Below, one piece after another: positions 20,360 through 30,214 of a stretch of 32,594 nucleotides of DNA; position 1 is the first letter of the stretch; each line of letters starts with the position of its first letter. Below the pieces are notes generated by a model. It had not been told where the DNA came from. It saw only the letters and a list, made by a program, of their open reading frames with translations, and did not search any database. The position numbers were made by a program, and so were the translations under genes. The DNA is from an uncultured delta proteobacterium (GTDB lineage: Bacteria > Myxococcota_A > Polyangia > Haliangiales > Haliangiaceae): contig CAADGB010000239.1 in NCBI GenBank assembly GCA_900696455.1, positions 1 to 32,594 of the forward strand. Direction: 5' to 3'.

Positions 20360-22816
20360 CTAGCGCCGCTCGGCGGGGGTCTCCGCCAGCAGCCGGGCCA
20401 CGATCGCCTCGTGCGCCTGGTCGACCTCGACGTCGGTGAGCGTCCGATCGGGCGCCCGGTACGTGATCGACCACAGCATGCTCTTCTTGCCCGCGCCCAG
20501 GCGAACGGCGTCCCGGTACTCCTCGGCGAGGCGCACGGTCTCGACCAGCGGCTCGGCCACGGCGCGGATGACGTCGCGCACCCGCGCCGACGGGACGGGC
20601 GCGTCGACCAGGAGCGAGACGTCGCGCGCGCTGGCGGGGAAGCGCGGCACCGGGCGCATCTGCGCGGGAGCGGCGGGCGCCAGCTCGCCCAGGGCGAGGT
20701 CGAACATGAACACCGGCACCTCGACGCCGAGCCGCGCCCGCACGTCGGGGTGGACCTCGCCCAGCTCGCCCAGGATCCGGCCGTCGGCGCCGCGCACCCG
20801 CGCCGCCACCCCCGGGTGCAGGTACGGGATGTCGGCGGCGGCGACGTACGCCAGCTCGCCGACGCCCAGCGTCCGCGCCAGGTGCTCGAGCACGCCCTTC
20901 ACGTCGAAGTAGTCCCACGGCTGGGGCGGCCCGAGCCAGCGCGGGCGGGCGCCGGCCAGGACCGCGGCCGCGCGCAGGGGCTCGTCGCACAGCGTGGCCG
21001 GCTCGCCCTCGAGCGGCTGGCCCGGCTGGCGCAGGAAGACCGCGCCGACCTCGAACAGCGCGACGTCGCCGAGGCCGAAGCTGGCGTTGCGGGCGACGGC
21101 GGCCAGCAGGTTGGGCAGGAGCGAGGTCCGCATCACCGCCTGCTCGGCGCTCATCGGGTTGCGCACCGCCACCGGGTGGGCGCGGCGATCGCCTGGCGGC
21201 AGGCCGAGGGCGAGCGCGCGCTCGCGGCTCTGGAAGCCGAAGGTGATGGCCTCGGCGAGGCCGGCGGCGGCCAGGGCGCGGCGGGCGCGATCGGCCCGGT
21301 CGTCGACCAGCGGCGCCGGGCCGACGTGGAGCGCCGGCAGGGTCGCCGGCACGTTGCCGTAGCCGTGGATGCGCAGGATGTCCTCGATGAGGTCGACCTC
21401 GCGGGTGAGATCGGCGCGCGCCGACGGCGGGGTGACCGTCCAGTGGCCGTCGCCGGCGGCGCCGTCGGGCTCGACCTCGCAGCCCAGGCGCAGGAGCGCG
21501 GCCTCGCAGGCGCCGGCGTGGAGCTCGGCGCCGATGAGGGCGCGGGCGCGGGCCAGGCGCAGCGGCACGCGCGGGCGCGCCGGCGGCCGCGGGTAGACGT
21601 CGACGTGGCCGCGCGCGACCTTGCCGCCGCCGAGGCGGGCGAGCAGCGCGGCGGCGCGGGCGGCGGCGAGCGGGGCCAGCTCGGGGTCGACGCCGCGCTC
21701 GAAGCGCTGCGACGCCTCCGACGGCAGGGCGAGGCGGCGCGCGGTGCGGCGGATCGAGCGCGGCTCGAAGCTGGCGCTCTCGAGCAGGACCCGGGTGGTG
21801 GTGGCGGAGACCTCGCTGTCGGCGCCGCCCATGACGCCGGCCAGCGCCACCGGGTGCTCGCCGTCGCAGATGAGCAGGTCGGCGGCGACCAGCGCGCGCT
21901 CCTGGCCGTCGAGCGTGGTCATGCGCTCGCCGGCGCGGGCGCGGCGGACCGCGATCGACGCGCCGCGGAGCTGGTGCCAGTCGAAGGCGTGCAGCGGCTG
22001 GCCGAGCTCGAACAGGACGTAGTTGGTGACGTCGACCAGGTTGGAGATGGGGCGCACGCCGACGGCGCGCAGGCGCTGGGCGAAGCGGCGCGGCGACGGG
22101 CCGACGACGAGGCCGTCGATGACGCGGGCGACGTAGCGCGGGCAGCCGACCGGATCGTCGATGGTCACCGCGGCCAGCGCCGCGGCGTCGAGGTCGGCGG
22201 CCAGCGCCTCCAGGTCGGGGCCGGGCGCCGGCGGCACCAGGCGGCCGCCGAGGAGCGCGCACAGCTCGCGGGCCAGGCCGAGGTGGCCGAGGCAGTCGCC
22301 GCGGTTGGCCGGCGCCGCCACCTCGAGCACCCAGTCGGCCACGCCCAGCGCCTGCTGGGCGGGCGCGCCCGGCGCGGTGGCGTCGTCGGCGTCGAGCACG
22401 ATGATGCCGCGGTCGTCGTCGCCGATCGCGAGCTCGGTCTCGGAGCACAGCATGCCAGGCGAGTCGACGCCCTTGACCGCGCGGGTCGACAGGGTCATGC
22501 CGCCGGGCAGGGTCGCGCCCGGCGGCGCCCACAGCACCTTGCGCCCGGGCGCCGGCACGTTGGGCGCGCCGCACACCACCTGGGTCGCGCTGCCGCCGCG
22601 GGCGGTGACGACGTCGACCAGCGTGAGCTTCTGGCTGCCCGGGTGCGGGCGGGTGGCCACGACCTCGGCCACGACCACGCCGGTGAAGCCGGCGCCCAGA
22701 TCGGTGACGCCCTCGACCTCGAGGCCGCCGGCGGTGAGCGCGCGGGCGCCCTCCTCCACCGTCGGCGCGTGGGGCAGATCGCACAGCTCGAGCAACCAGG
22801 ACCAGACCGCCTTCAT
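20360..22816 (-). CDS. pheT: Phenylalanine-tRNA ligase beta subunit
   Basis: 818 residues, a normal full length (about 800). The N-terminal part carries an EMAP-like tRNA-binding region (VVAEVVATRPHPGSQKLTLV, then VVCGAPNV). Then come the B3/B4 region (with GCPRYVARVIDG), B5-type sequence (RRTARRLALPSEASQRFERG), the inactive class II core, and a C-terminal ferredoxin-fold anticodon-binding domain (RFPASARDVSLLVDAPV, later YRDAVRLGAGKKSMLWSI). With PheS it forms the alpha2-beta2 enzyme that charges tRNA-Phe; the beta subunit edits mischarged Tyr. It follows pheS by 18 bases in the same operon. AGGAG lies a few bases before the ATG. Confidence 0.97.
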   Translation of the reverse strand: MKAVWSWLLELCDLPHAPTVEEGARALTAGGLEVEGVTDLGAGFTGVVVAEVVATRPHPGSQKLTLVDVVTARGGSATQVVCGAPNVPAPGRKVLWAPPGATLPGGMTLSTRAVKGVDSPGMLCSETELAIGDDDRGIIVLDADDATAPGAPAQQALGVADWVLEVAAPANRGDCLGHLGLARELCALLGGRLVPPAPGPDLEALAADLDAAALAAVTIDDPVGCPRYVARVIDGLVVGPSPRRFAQRLRAVGVRPISNLVDVTNYVLFELGQPLHAFDWHQLRGASIAVRRARAGERMTTLDGQERALVAADLLICDGEHPVALAGVMGGADSEVSATTTRVLLESASFEPRSIRRTARRLALPSEASQRFERGVDPELAPLAAARAAALLARLGGGKVARGHVDVYPRPPARPRVPLRLARARALIGAELHAGACEAALLRLGCEVEPDGAAGDGHWTVTPPSARADLTREVDLIEDILRIHGYGNVPATLPALHVGPAPLVDDRADRARRALAAAGLAEAITFGFQSRERALALGLPPGDRRAHPVAVRNPMSAEQAVMRTSLLPNLLAAVARNASFGLGDVALFEVGAVFLRQPGQPLEGEPATLCDEPLRAAAVLAGARPRWLGPPQPWDYFDVKGVLEHLARTLGVGELAYVAAADIPYLHPGVAARVRGADGRILGELGEVHPDVRARLGVEVPVFMFDLALGELAPAAPAQMRPVPRFPASARDVSLLVDAPVPSARVRDVIRAVAEPLVETVRLAEEYRDAVRLGAGKKSMLWSITYRAPDRTLTDVEVDQAHEAIVARLLAETPAERR

Positions 22817-22834
22817 CGTGCGCTCCTGTCTCGC

Positions 22835-23887
<1,053 letters not shown>

Positions 23888-23952
23888 GGTCGTTCCCGGG
23901 GAGGAGCTTGCGGCGTGGGGCGCGGCGGAGGGGTGCGCGGGCGCGCGGGGCC

Positions 23953-23985
23953 GAAAACGAACGAGGCCGCGCGGTGGCGGCCTCG
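23953..23985 (-). terminator. Rho-independent terminator after rplT
   Basis: Minus-strand stem CGAGGCCGC/GCGGCCTCG (9 bp, 6-nt loop) is followed by TTCGTTTTC. It ends the infC-rpmI-rplT message, or acts as an attenuator ahead of pheST. Confidence 0.75.
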
Positions 23986-24023
23986 GTGGTTCGCGCCGGG
24001 CCGCAGCCCGGATGATCGTGGGA

Positions 24024-24368
<345 letters not shown>

Positions 24369-24436
24369 GGGAACCTCTGTGACGTGTCCGGTGGGTCGTG
24401 GCGGGGCGATGCAGGCGGGCGCGGGAGGCGCGAGCC

Positions 24437-24637
24437 TCAGGCGCCGTACGGCAGCATCGCGGCGATCTGGTGGTGCTGCGCCGGGCCGACGTAGCTGCCC
24501 TTGCGGAGCTGGCGCTTGCGCTTGGTGCGCCGGCCGGTCAGCAGGTGGCGGCGGAACACGCTCTGGAACTTGAACTTGCCCGAGGCGGTCCGCTTGAACC
24601 GCTTCTTGGCACCGGAGTGAGTCTTGACCTTCGGCAT
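24437..24637 (-). CDS. rpmI: Large-subunit ribosomal protein bL35
   Basis: 66 residues starting MPKVKTHSGAKKRFKRTASG, the bL35 signature; it continues FRRHLLTGRRTKRKRQLRK. The length is typical. It has its own promoter at 24652-24680 with a very short leader and no ribosome-binding site, which is unusual for a ribosomal protein gene. It lies 268 bases after infC. Confidence 0.96.
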   Translation of the reverse strand: MPKVKTHSGAKKRFKRTASGKFKFQSVFRRHLLTGRRTKRKRQLRKGSYVGPAQHHQIAAMLPYGA

Positions 24638-24651
24638 GGCGCGGAAGGCGG

Positions 24652-24680
24652 TTTATGCACGAGCCGCCGCGCCTTGGCAA
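24652..24680 (-). promoter_or_regulatory. Sigma-70-like promoter TTGCCA-17-CATAAA for rpmI-rplT
   Basis: On the minus strand the -35 TTGCCA (24680-24675) and the -10 CATAAA (24657-24652) are 17 bp apart. The rpmI ATG is only 14 nt beyond the -10, so the mRNA leader would be about 8 nt. Confidence 0.65.
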
Positions 24681-24755
24681 GCCCGTTGTCGCGGGAACTT
24701 GGCCGCCGCCCCGCGACGCAGCGGGGTCAAAAAGCCGTGAGAGATCGGGCCCCTG

Positions 24756-24904
24756 GGGGGGTAGATCCTGTCCCCGGCGGCCAAGTGCGCGGAACGGGCC
24801 GTATCGCGCCCGCGGCCGCGGCACGCCGACCAGGGTAACGCGGAACGCAACCCCTCCCAGGAGGCCAGCAAGATCGCGGCGCTGGGAGGGTGGATCCTGT
24901 CCCC
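24756..24904 (-). repeat. Two copies of a GGGGACAGGATC repeat plus a hairpin
   Basis: On the minus strand GGGGACAGGATCTACCC (near 24759-24775) and GGGGACAGGATCCACCC (near 24888-24904) are near-identical. Between them CCCTCCCAG (24852-24860) and CTGGGAGGG (24882-24890) form a 9-bp stem. They fill the infC-rpmI gap. They look like copies of a dispersed REP-like repeat, or a leader element. Confidence 0.6.
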
Positions 24905-24905
24905 T

Positions 24906-25622
24906 CTACTCCTCGTCGTCGTCGCCGACGTCGGCGTTGATCTCGTCCTCGTCGGGCTCGTCGGGAGTCTCGTCCTCGACGGGAGGCGGCTTGCCGGCGG
25001 CCTTGGCGGCGTCCTTCTTGGCCTGCAGGGCGGCGAGGACGGCCTTGCGGTTCTCCTGGGCCTTGCGGATGACGTTGGGCCGGGGGGCGATGATCATGAT
25101 CATGCGCCGGCCCTCCATGTTGGGGTTGACCTCGACGGTGGCGAGGTCGGTGGTGGCCTCGACCACGCGATCGAGGACGGCCTTGCCGGTCTGCGGGTGC
25201 GTGATCTCGCGGCCGCGGAAGACGACGGCCAGGCGCACCTTGTTGCCCTCCTCGAGGAAGCGGCGGACATGCTTCACCTTGAAGTCCATGTCGTGGCCCT
25301 CGGTCTTGGGGCGGAACTTGATCTCCTTGATCTCGACCGTCGACGCGTGCTTCTTGGCCTTGCGCGTCTGCTTGGCCTGCTCGTACTTGAACTTCCCGTA
25401 GTCCATGATCTTGCAGACCGGCGGGAACGCGCGGGGCGAGATCTCGACCAGGTCGAGGCCCTTCTCCTCGGCGAGCCGGATGGCCTCGTGGGTCTGCATG
25501 ACGCCGAGCTGCTCGCCCTCGTCCATGATGACCCGGACCTCGGGGACCCGGATACGGTGGTTGATACGCATGCCGCCCTGGGGTCGGCGGCGGTCATCGC
25601 GGCCCATCGGACGGCCGTTCAT
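24906..25622 (-). CDS. infC: Translation initiation factor IF-3 with acidic tail
   Basis: 238 residues. The N-domain begins RINHRIRVPEVRVI and carries LGVMQTHEAIRLAEEKGLDL. The linker holds CKIMDYGKFKYEQAKQ. The C-domain carries KEIKFRPKT, VKHVRRFLEEGNKVRL and VVFRGREITH. It binds the 30S subunit and checks start-codon pairing. About 55 extra residues follow the normal end (after RPNVIRKA): an Ala/Lys helix, then Asp/Glu-rich PDEPDEDEINADVGDDDEE. I use the ATG at 25622; MGRDD (25607) is an alternative. It lies between thrS and rpmI, the usual order. Confidence 0.96.
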   Translation of the reverse strand: MNGRPMGRDDRRRPQGGMRINHRIRVPEVRVIMDEGEQLGVMQTHEAIRLAEEKGLDLVEISPRAFPPVCKIMDYGKFKYEQAKQTRKAKKHASTVEIKEIKFRPKTEGHDMDFKVKHVRRFLEEGNKVRLAVVFRGREITHPQTGKAVLDRVVEATTDLATVEVNPNMEGRRMIMIIAPRPNVIRKAQENRKAVLAALQAKKDAAKAAGKPPPVEDETPDEPDEDEINADVGDDDEE

Positions 25623-25727
25623 GGCAGGACGTCGGTCTTTCGCATGGGGATCGTGTGCATCCTCGTGTTCGGTTGGAGGCCGGTTCTACCTCAGGTCACC
25701 CCGGCGATGCACCCAAATCGGGGCGGT

Positions 25728-27554
25728 TCAGGCCACGGAGGCCGCGCCGCCCCGGGGGATGGCCGCGGCCGCCCGCAGGTGGTCGACGAAGGCCTCGATG
25801 GACATCACCGGGAGCTGGCTGCCGTCGCGGGCGCGGGCGGCGACCGCGCGCGCCGCCACCTCCTTGTCGCCGCACACCAGCATGAACGGGATCTTCTCGA
25901 GCTGGGCCTGGCGGATCTTGGCGCCGAGCTTGTCGCCGCCGGTGTGGGTGTCGACGCGGAAGCCGGCCTGGCGCAGCAGCCCCGCCACCTCCTCGACGTA
26001 GGCCTCCTGGCGATCGCCGATGGCGATGACCCGGGCCTGCACCGGCGCCAGCCACACCGGGAAGGCGCCGGCGTAGTGCTCGGTGAGGACCGCGAAGAAG
26101 CGCTCGATCGAGCCGAGCAGCGCGCGGTGGACCATGACGATGCGGTGCTTGGCGCCGTCGGCGCCGACGTACGACAGGTCGAAGCGCTCGGGCAGGTTGA
26201 AGTCGACCTGCACCGTCGAGCACTGCCACTCGCGGCCCAGGCAGTCCTTGAGCTTGAGATCGATCTTGGGGCCGTAGAAGGCGCCGCCGCCGGGATCGAC
26301 CTCGAACGGCAGCCCCGACTTGACCAGCACCGCGTGCAGCGCGGCCTCGGCCACCTGCCACATCTCGGGGGCGCCGACGTAGTCCTTGGGCCGGGTCGCC
26401 AGGTAGAGCTTGAAGTCGGTGAAGCCGAAGGTGCGCAGGATGTGGAGGCAGAACTCGACCACCCGCTCGAGCTCGACGGGGAGCTGCTCGCGGGTCATGA
26501 AGAGGTGGGCGTCGTCCTGGGTGAAGCCGCGCACCCGCAGGAGGCCGTGCATCACCCCCGAGCGCTCGTAGCGGTAGACCGTGCCCAGCTCGGCCCAGCG
26601 GTGGGGCAGCTCGCGGTAGCTGCGCAGCCCCTTCTTGAACATCGTGCAGTGGAACGGGCAGTTCATCGGCTTGACCAGGTACTGCTGGCCGTCGACGTCC
26701 ATGCCCGCGTACATGTTCTCCTTGTAGAACGTCGTGTGGCCCGAGGTGTTCCACAGCTCCTCGCGCGCGACGTGGGGCGAGCCCACCAGCTCGTAGCCGT
26801 GGGCGAAGTGCTCCTCGCGCCAGAAGGTCTCGATGACGTGACGGACGCGCGCGCCCTTGGGGTGCCACAGCACCAGGCCGCCGCCGATGACCTCGTCGAT
26901 CGAGAACAGGTCGAGGTCCTTGCCGATGCGGCGGTGATCGCGGCGCTTGGCCTCCTCGAGCAGCGCGAGGTGGGCGTCGAGCTCGGCCTGGGTGGCGAAG
27001 GCGGTGCCGTAGATGTGCTGGAGCTGGGCGTTCCGCTCGTCGCCGCGCCAGTAGGCGCCGGCCACCGACAGCAGCTTGAAGGCGCCGATCTCGGCGGTGC
27101 GCGCGACGTGGGGGCCGCGGCACAGATCCAGCCAGTCGCCGGTGGTGTAGTAGCTGACCGTGGCGTCGGGCGGGAAGCTGTCGATGAGCTCGAGCTTGTA
27201 GGCCTCGCCCATCCGCTCGAACATCGCGCGGACCTCGGCGCGATCGCGCTCGTGGCGCTCGAACGGCAGGTCGGCGGCGACGATCTTCGCCATCTCGGCC
27301 TCGATCGCGCGCAGGTCGTCCTCGGAGAACGGCGTCGGCCGATCGAAGTCGTAGTAGAAGCCGGTGTCGATCGACGGGCCGATCGTCACCTTGGTGCCGG
27401 GGAACAGCGTCTGCACCGCCATGGCCATGACGTGGGCGGTCGAGTGGCGCAGGGTCTCGAGCGGCGACAGGGTCGGGGTCGCGCCGACCAGGCCGGCGAG
27501 GAGCTCCGGATCGACGGGGGCGGAGGAGGGCGAAGGTGGCGACGCGTCCGACAT
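25728..27554 (-). CDS. thrS: Threonine-tRNA ligase lacking the TGS domain
   Basis: 608 residues. The N2 editing domain is intact, with H37-x3-H41 (LRHSTAHVMAMAV) and C145/H149 (DLCRGPHV). The class II core follows: motif 2 TVYRYERSGVMHGLLRVRGF, the zinc ligand Cys in VKPMNCPFHC, and motif 3 VHRALLGSIERF. The anticodon-binding domain begins WLAPVQARVIAIGD. The first 36 residues are Ser/Pro-rich and stand in place of the usual TGS domain of about 60 residues. Upstream in-frame sequence is not TGS-like and overlaps the divergent lipoprotein gene, so the domain is truly absent. It charges tRNA-Thr. It is first in the thrS-infC-rpmI-rplT order. Confidence 0.96.
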   Translation of the reverse strand: MSDASPPSPSSAPVDPELLAGLVGATPTLSPLETLRHSTAHVMAMAVQTLFPGTKVTIGPSIDTGFYYDFDRPTPFSEDDLRAIEAEMAKIVAADLPFERHERDRAEVRAMFERMGEAYKLELIDSFPPDATVSYYTTGDWLDLCRGPHVARTAEIGAFKLLSVAGAYWRGDERNAQLQHIYGTAFATQAELDAHLALLEEAKRRDHRRIGKDLDLFSIDEVIGGGLVLWHPKGARVRHVIETFWREEHFAHGYELVGSPHVAREELWNTSGHTTFYKENMYAGMDVDGQQYLVKPMNCPFHCTMFKKGLRSYRELPHRWAELGTVYRYERSGVMHGLLRVRGFTQDDAHLFMTREQLPVELERVVEFCLHILRTFGFTDFKLYLATRPKDYVGAPEMWQVAEAALHAVLVKSGLPFEVDPGGGAFYGPKIDLKLKDCLGREWQCSTVQVDFNLPERFDLSYVGADGAKHRIVMVHRALLGSIERFFAVLTEHYAGAFPVWLAPVQARVIAIGDRQEAYVEEVAGLLRQAGFRVDTHTGGDKLGAKIRQAQLEKIPFMLVCGDKEVAARAVAARARDGSQLPVMSIEAFVDHLRAAAAIPRGGAASVA

Positions 27555-27625
27555 GGGCGGCGCAGCATGCGGCGTTTCCGGGCCAGCGACAAGCCGGGCG
27601 CGCCCCGGGCCGGCCGCCGCTGGCG

Positions 27626-27631
27626 TATCCT
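27626..27631 (+). promoter_or_regulatory. TATCCT, -10-like hexamer
   Basis: It ends 7 nt before the ATG at 27639. There is no Shine-Dalgarno. The same hexamer and similar spacing occur at 29785. Confidence 0.45.
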
Positions 27632-27638
27632 CGCCGCC

Positions 27639-28082
27639 ATGAGCCCTGCCCTTCGCCTCGCCCTGTGCGCCCTGACCCTCACCGCCGCCTGCGGCAACGA
27701 CGAGCACACGCCGGTCGACGCGCCGGTCCAGATCGACGCCGCGGCCGTCGACGCCCCGGCGACCGACGCCGATCTCGACGCGGTCACGGTCGACGCCGCC
27801 ACCGACGCCGCCAGCTCGGTCCAGGTGATCTCCTGCAGCGGCACGACCCCGGCCGCCACCATCGCCGCGACCAACTTCATGTTCTCGCCCATGGCCGTGA
27901 CCATCTCGGTCGACGACGTCGTGCGGGTCACCTCGGTCGGGTCCCACACCTTCACCTCCGACACCGGCCTGTTCGACACCTCGATCGGCCAGGACACCTG
28001 CGTCCGCTTCACCGCCGCCGGGACCTTCCCCTACCACTGCACGGTCCACCCGTCGATGACGGGCACCGTGACGGTCCAGTAG
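27639..28082 (+). CDS. Cupredoxin (plastocyanin-like) lipoprotein
   Basis: 147 residues. The lipoprotein signal is MSPALRLALCALTLTAAC (lipid Cys18), then a spacer of VDA/IDA repeats (25-58). The cupredoxin domain (about 62-147) has all four type 1 copper ligands: His103 (GSHTF), Cys134 (PYHC), His137 (VHP) and Met140 (PSMTG). Cys66 and Cys121 may form a disulfide. It is a periplasmic or outer-membrane electron carrier. Its partner is unknown; the di-haem peroxidase at 16772 is a conceivable one (inference). It diverges from thrS with 84 bases between starts. Confidence 0.88.
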   Translation: MSPALRLALCALTLTAACGNDEHTPVDAPVQIDAAAVDAPATDADLDAVTVDAATDAASSVQVISCSGTTPAATIAATNFMFSPMAVTISVDDVVRVTSVGSHTFTSDTGLFDTSIGQDTCVRFTAAGTFPYHCTVHPSMTGTVTVQ

Positions 28083-28155
28083 GCCGCGGCCGGCCCGGCG
28101 GGGCCCGGAGGCGCCCGCCCGCTACCCGCCTCGCCGCCTGCTCGCCGCCTGCTCG

Positions 28156-28227
<72 letters not shown>

Positions 28228-28317
28228 GGGAGGGCCATGAGCTACCGGACCCGCGGGCACAAGTCAAGACCGGGCGGTGACTCAAGGCGGGGCGATGTGG
28301 CGGCGCGCGGTCTCGTG

Positions 28318-28323
28318 TAGGGT
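28318..28323 (+). promoter_or_regulatory. TAGGGT, -10-like hexamer
   Basis: It ends 6 nt before the GTG start at 28330 and belongs to the recurring TAGGGTGC boxes. There is no Shine-Dalgarno. Confidence 0.45.
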
Positions 28324-28329
28324 GCGGCG

Positions 28330-29607
28330 GTGCGGACCCTCCGCTTCGTCGGCCGCGGCGCCTGGATCGCGCTCCTGCTCCTCGTCCACGGCCTGGTCTG
28401 GTTCGGGGGATGGCTCGGGCTCGTCGTCACCTTCCGCGGCAAGGCCGCGCGCCAGCGCTGGTTCGGCGCCCGGCTGGCGGCGCTGCTGATCGCCCTGGGC
28501 GCGACCTTCGTGAAGGTCGGCCAGATCATGTCGACCCGGCCCGATCTGTTCCCGCCCCACGTCATCACGGCCCTGGAGCGGCTGCAGGACGACGTCGGCG
28601 CCTTCGCCTGGCGCCACGTCGAGCGCACGTTCATGGCCGAGCTCGGCCAGCCGCCGGCGGAGCTGTTCGCCCGCTTCGAGCGCACGCCGGTGGCGTCGGC
28701 CTCGGTGGCCCAGGTCCACCGCGCCACCCTGCCGTCGGGCGAGGAGGTCGCGGTCAAGGTGCGGCGCCCCGGCCTCGACGACCTGGTCCGCTTCGACCTG
28801 TCGGTGATGCGCCTGTTCGCCCGCGTGATCGCGATCTGGCCGTCGGCGCGGCTCCTGGCGCCGGTCGAGAGCGTCGACCAGTTCGGCAACGCGATCCGCG
28901 CCCAGATCGATCTGCGCGTCGAGGCCGAGAACAACCGCCGCTTCGCCGCGAACTTCGCCGGCGACGCCGACGTCGGCTTCCCGGTCCTCCACCCGGCGCT
29001 GTGCACGCGCCAGATCCTGACCATGGGCTTCGTCCACGGCGCCAAGGTGCTCGACGCGCCGGCGCGCCAGGGCGCCGACGCCACCCGCCTGGCCCGCATC
29101 GGCTTCCGCACGCTCCTGCAGATGGTCTTCGCCGACGGCTTCGTCCACGCCGATCTCCACCCCGGCAACATCCTGGTCACCCGCGCGGGCCGGGTCGTCA
29201 TCCTCGACCTGGGGCTGACCGCCGAGCTCGACGACGCCGCCCGCCGCGCCTTCGCCCAGTTCTTCGCCGGCTGGGCCGCCGGCGACGGCAAGGTGATGGC
29301 GCGGCTCATGTCCGAGCTGTCGCCGGCGGCGCGGGTCGCCGACTACGACGCCTACGAGCGCGAGGTGGTCGCGTTCGTCGGCCGCTACCACGGCAAGGCG
29401 CTGGGCGAGGTCCAGGTCTCGACCGTGGCCTTCGACATGATGAACATCCTGCGCCGCCACCGCGTGCGCGTGAACCCGGTCTACACGATGTGCAACGTCG
29501 CCATCGCGGTCACCGAGGGGATCGGCAAGCAGCTCGATCCCAGCCTCGATCTCATCCAGGAGGCCCTGCCCTTCTTCGTCACGATCCGCGCCGCCGGTCG
29601 CCTGTGA
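28330..29607 (+). CDS. ABC1/AarF/UbiB-family atypical kinase-like protein
   Basis: 425 residues with a GTG start. A hydrophobic N-terminal segment (about 12-35) precedes the family's KxGQ motif (62-65, FVKVGQIMSTRPDLFP). The Ala-rich loop SASVAQVHRA replaces a normal Gly-rich loop. The ATP Lys is in VAVKVRRPG, the catalytic segment is HADLHPGNILV and the metal site is LDLG. The family includes UbiB (ubiquinone synthesis) and other membrane-lipid-linked ATPases. No ubiquinone or menaquinone gene is next to it, so the exact role is open. The start is chosen for its TAGGGT box. Confidence 0.9.
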   Translation: MRTLRFVGRGAWIALLLLVHGLVWFGGWLGLVVTFRGKAARQRWFGARLAALLIALGATFVKVGQIMSTRPDLFPPHVITALERLQDDVGAFAWRHVERTFMAELGQPPAELFARFERTPVASASVAQVHRATLPSGEEVAVKVRRPGLDDLVRFDLSVMRLFARVIAIWPSARLLAPVESVDQFGNAIRAQIDLRVEAENNRRFAANFAGDADVGFPVLHPALCTRQILTMGFVHGAKVLDAPARQGADATRLARIGFRTLLQMVFADGFVHADLHPGNILVTRAGRVVILDLGLTAELDDAARRAFAQFFAGWAAGDGKVMARLMSELSPAARVADYDAYEREVVAFVGRYHGKALGEVQVSTVAFDMMNILRRHRVRVNPVYTMCNVAIAVTEGIGKQLDPSLDLIQEALPFFVTIRAAGRL

Positions 29608-29784
29608 CGCGCTGTGCGTGGATCGCGGCGGCTGTGGGTCTGTGACCGGTCGTTCACGGCCGCCGCGCGTCGCCGGCGCAACGCCGGGCGGATCCGGCCA
29701 CGGCCGCGCGCGCCGCAAGCGAGCAAGAACACGAGCGCCGCGCCGATCGCGGCCGGTTTCGCTGCGATGGCACGCGACCTGCCA

Positions 29785-29790
29785 TATCCT
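29785..29790 (+). promoter_or_regulatory. TATCCT, -10-like hexamer
   Basis: It ends 6 nt before the ATG at 29797. There is no good -35 and no Shine-Dalgarno. The 189 bases from 29608 hold no other feature that I can support. Confidence 0.45.
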
Positions 29791-29796
29791 GGACCC

Positions 29797-30207
29797 ATGC
29801 GTGGACTCAACACCCTAGGTTCCATCCTTCGTCGTGTCGTCCCGGTGGCCGTGCTCGGCGGCGCGCTGGCCGCCTGCACCGTGCACGGCCGCGCCGGCGT
29901 GTTCGTGCCCGCGCCGACGGCGGTCGTGGTGGTCGAGCAGCCGCCGCCGCCCCCGCCGCGCCGGGTCGTGGTCGTGCAGCGCCCGGGCTACATCTGGGTC
30001 GACGGCTACTACCGCTGGAACGGCAACCGGTACGTCTGGCGCGACGGCTACTACGAGCGGCAGCGCGCCAACCACGTCTACCGCCCCGGCCGCTGGGAGC
30101 GGCGCGGCAACGGCCACGTCTGGGTCGAGGGTCGCTGGGAGGCCCACGGCCGCGGTCACAAGCACGACAAGGGCGACCGCCGCAAGGTCCGCGATCACCG
30201 GCGCTAG
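29797..30207 (+). CDS. WxxGxW-repeat lipoprotein
   Basis: 136 residues. The signal (SILRRVVPVAVLGGALAAC) has a lipobox; a Pro run (PPPPPPRR) follows. Then come repeats of the WxxGxW/YxWxxG type: YIWVDGYYRWNGNRYVW, then WRDGYYERQ, RPGRWERRGNGHVW and WVEGRWEAHG. These match the YXWGXW-repeat family of small exported proteins of unknown function. The C-terminus is His/Lys/Arg-rich. It is likely in the outer membrane or periplasm. Confidence 0.8.
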   Translation: MRGLNTLGSILRRVVPVAVLGGALAACTVHGRAGVFVPAPTAVVVVEQPPPPPPRRVVVVQRPGYIWVDGYYRWNGNRYVWRDGYYERQRANHVYRPGRWERRGNGHVWVEGRWEAHGRGHKHDKGDRRKVRDHRR

Positions 30208-30214
30208 CCAGGCG

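Noticed and set aside
25197-27638. A long plus-strand frame opposite infC and thrS
   Set aside because: Only its last part, from ATG 27639, is a real gene (the cupredoxin lipoprotein). The rest is antisense to certain genes.
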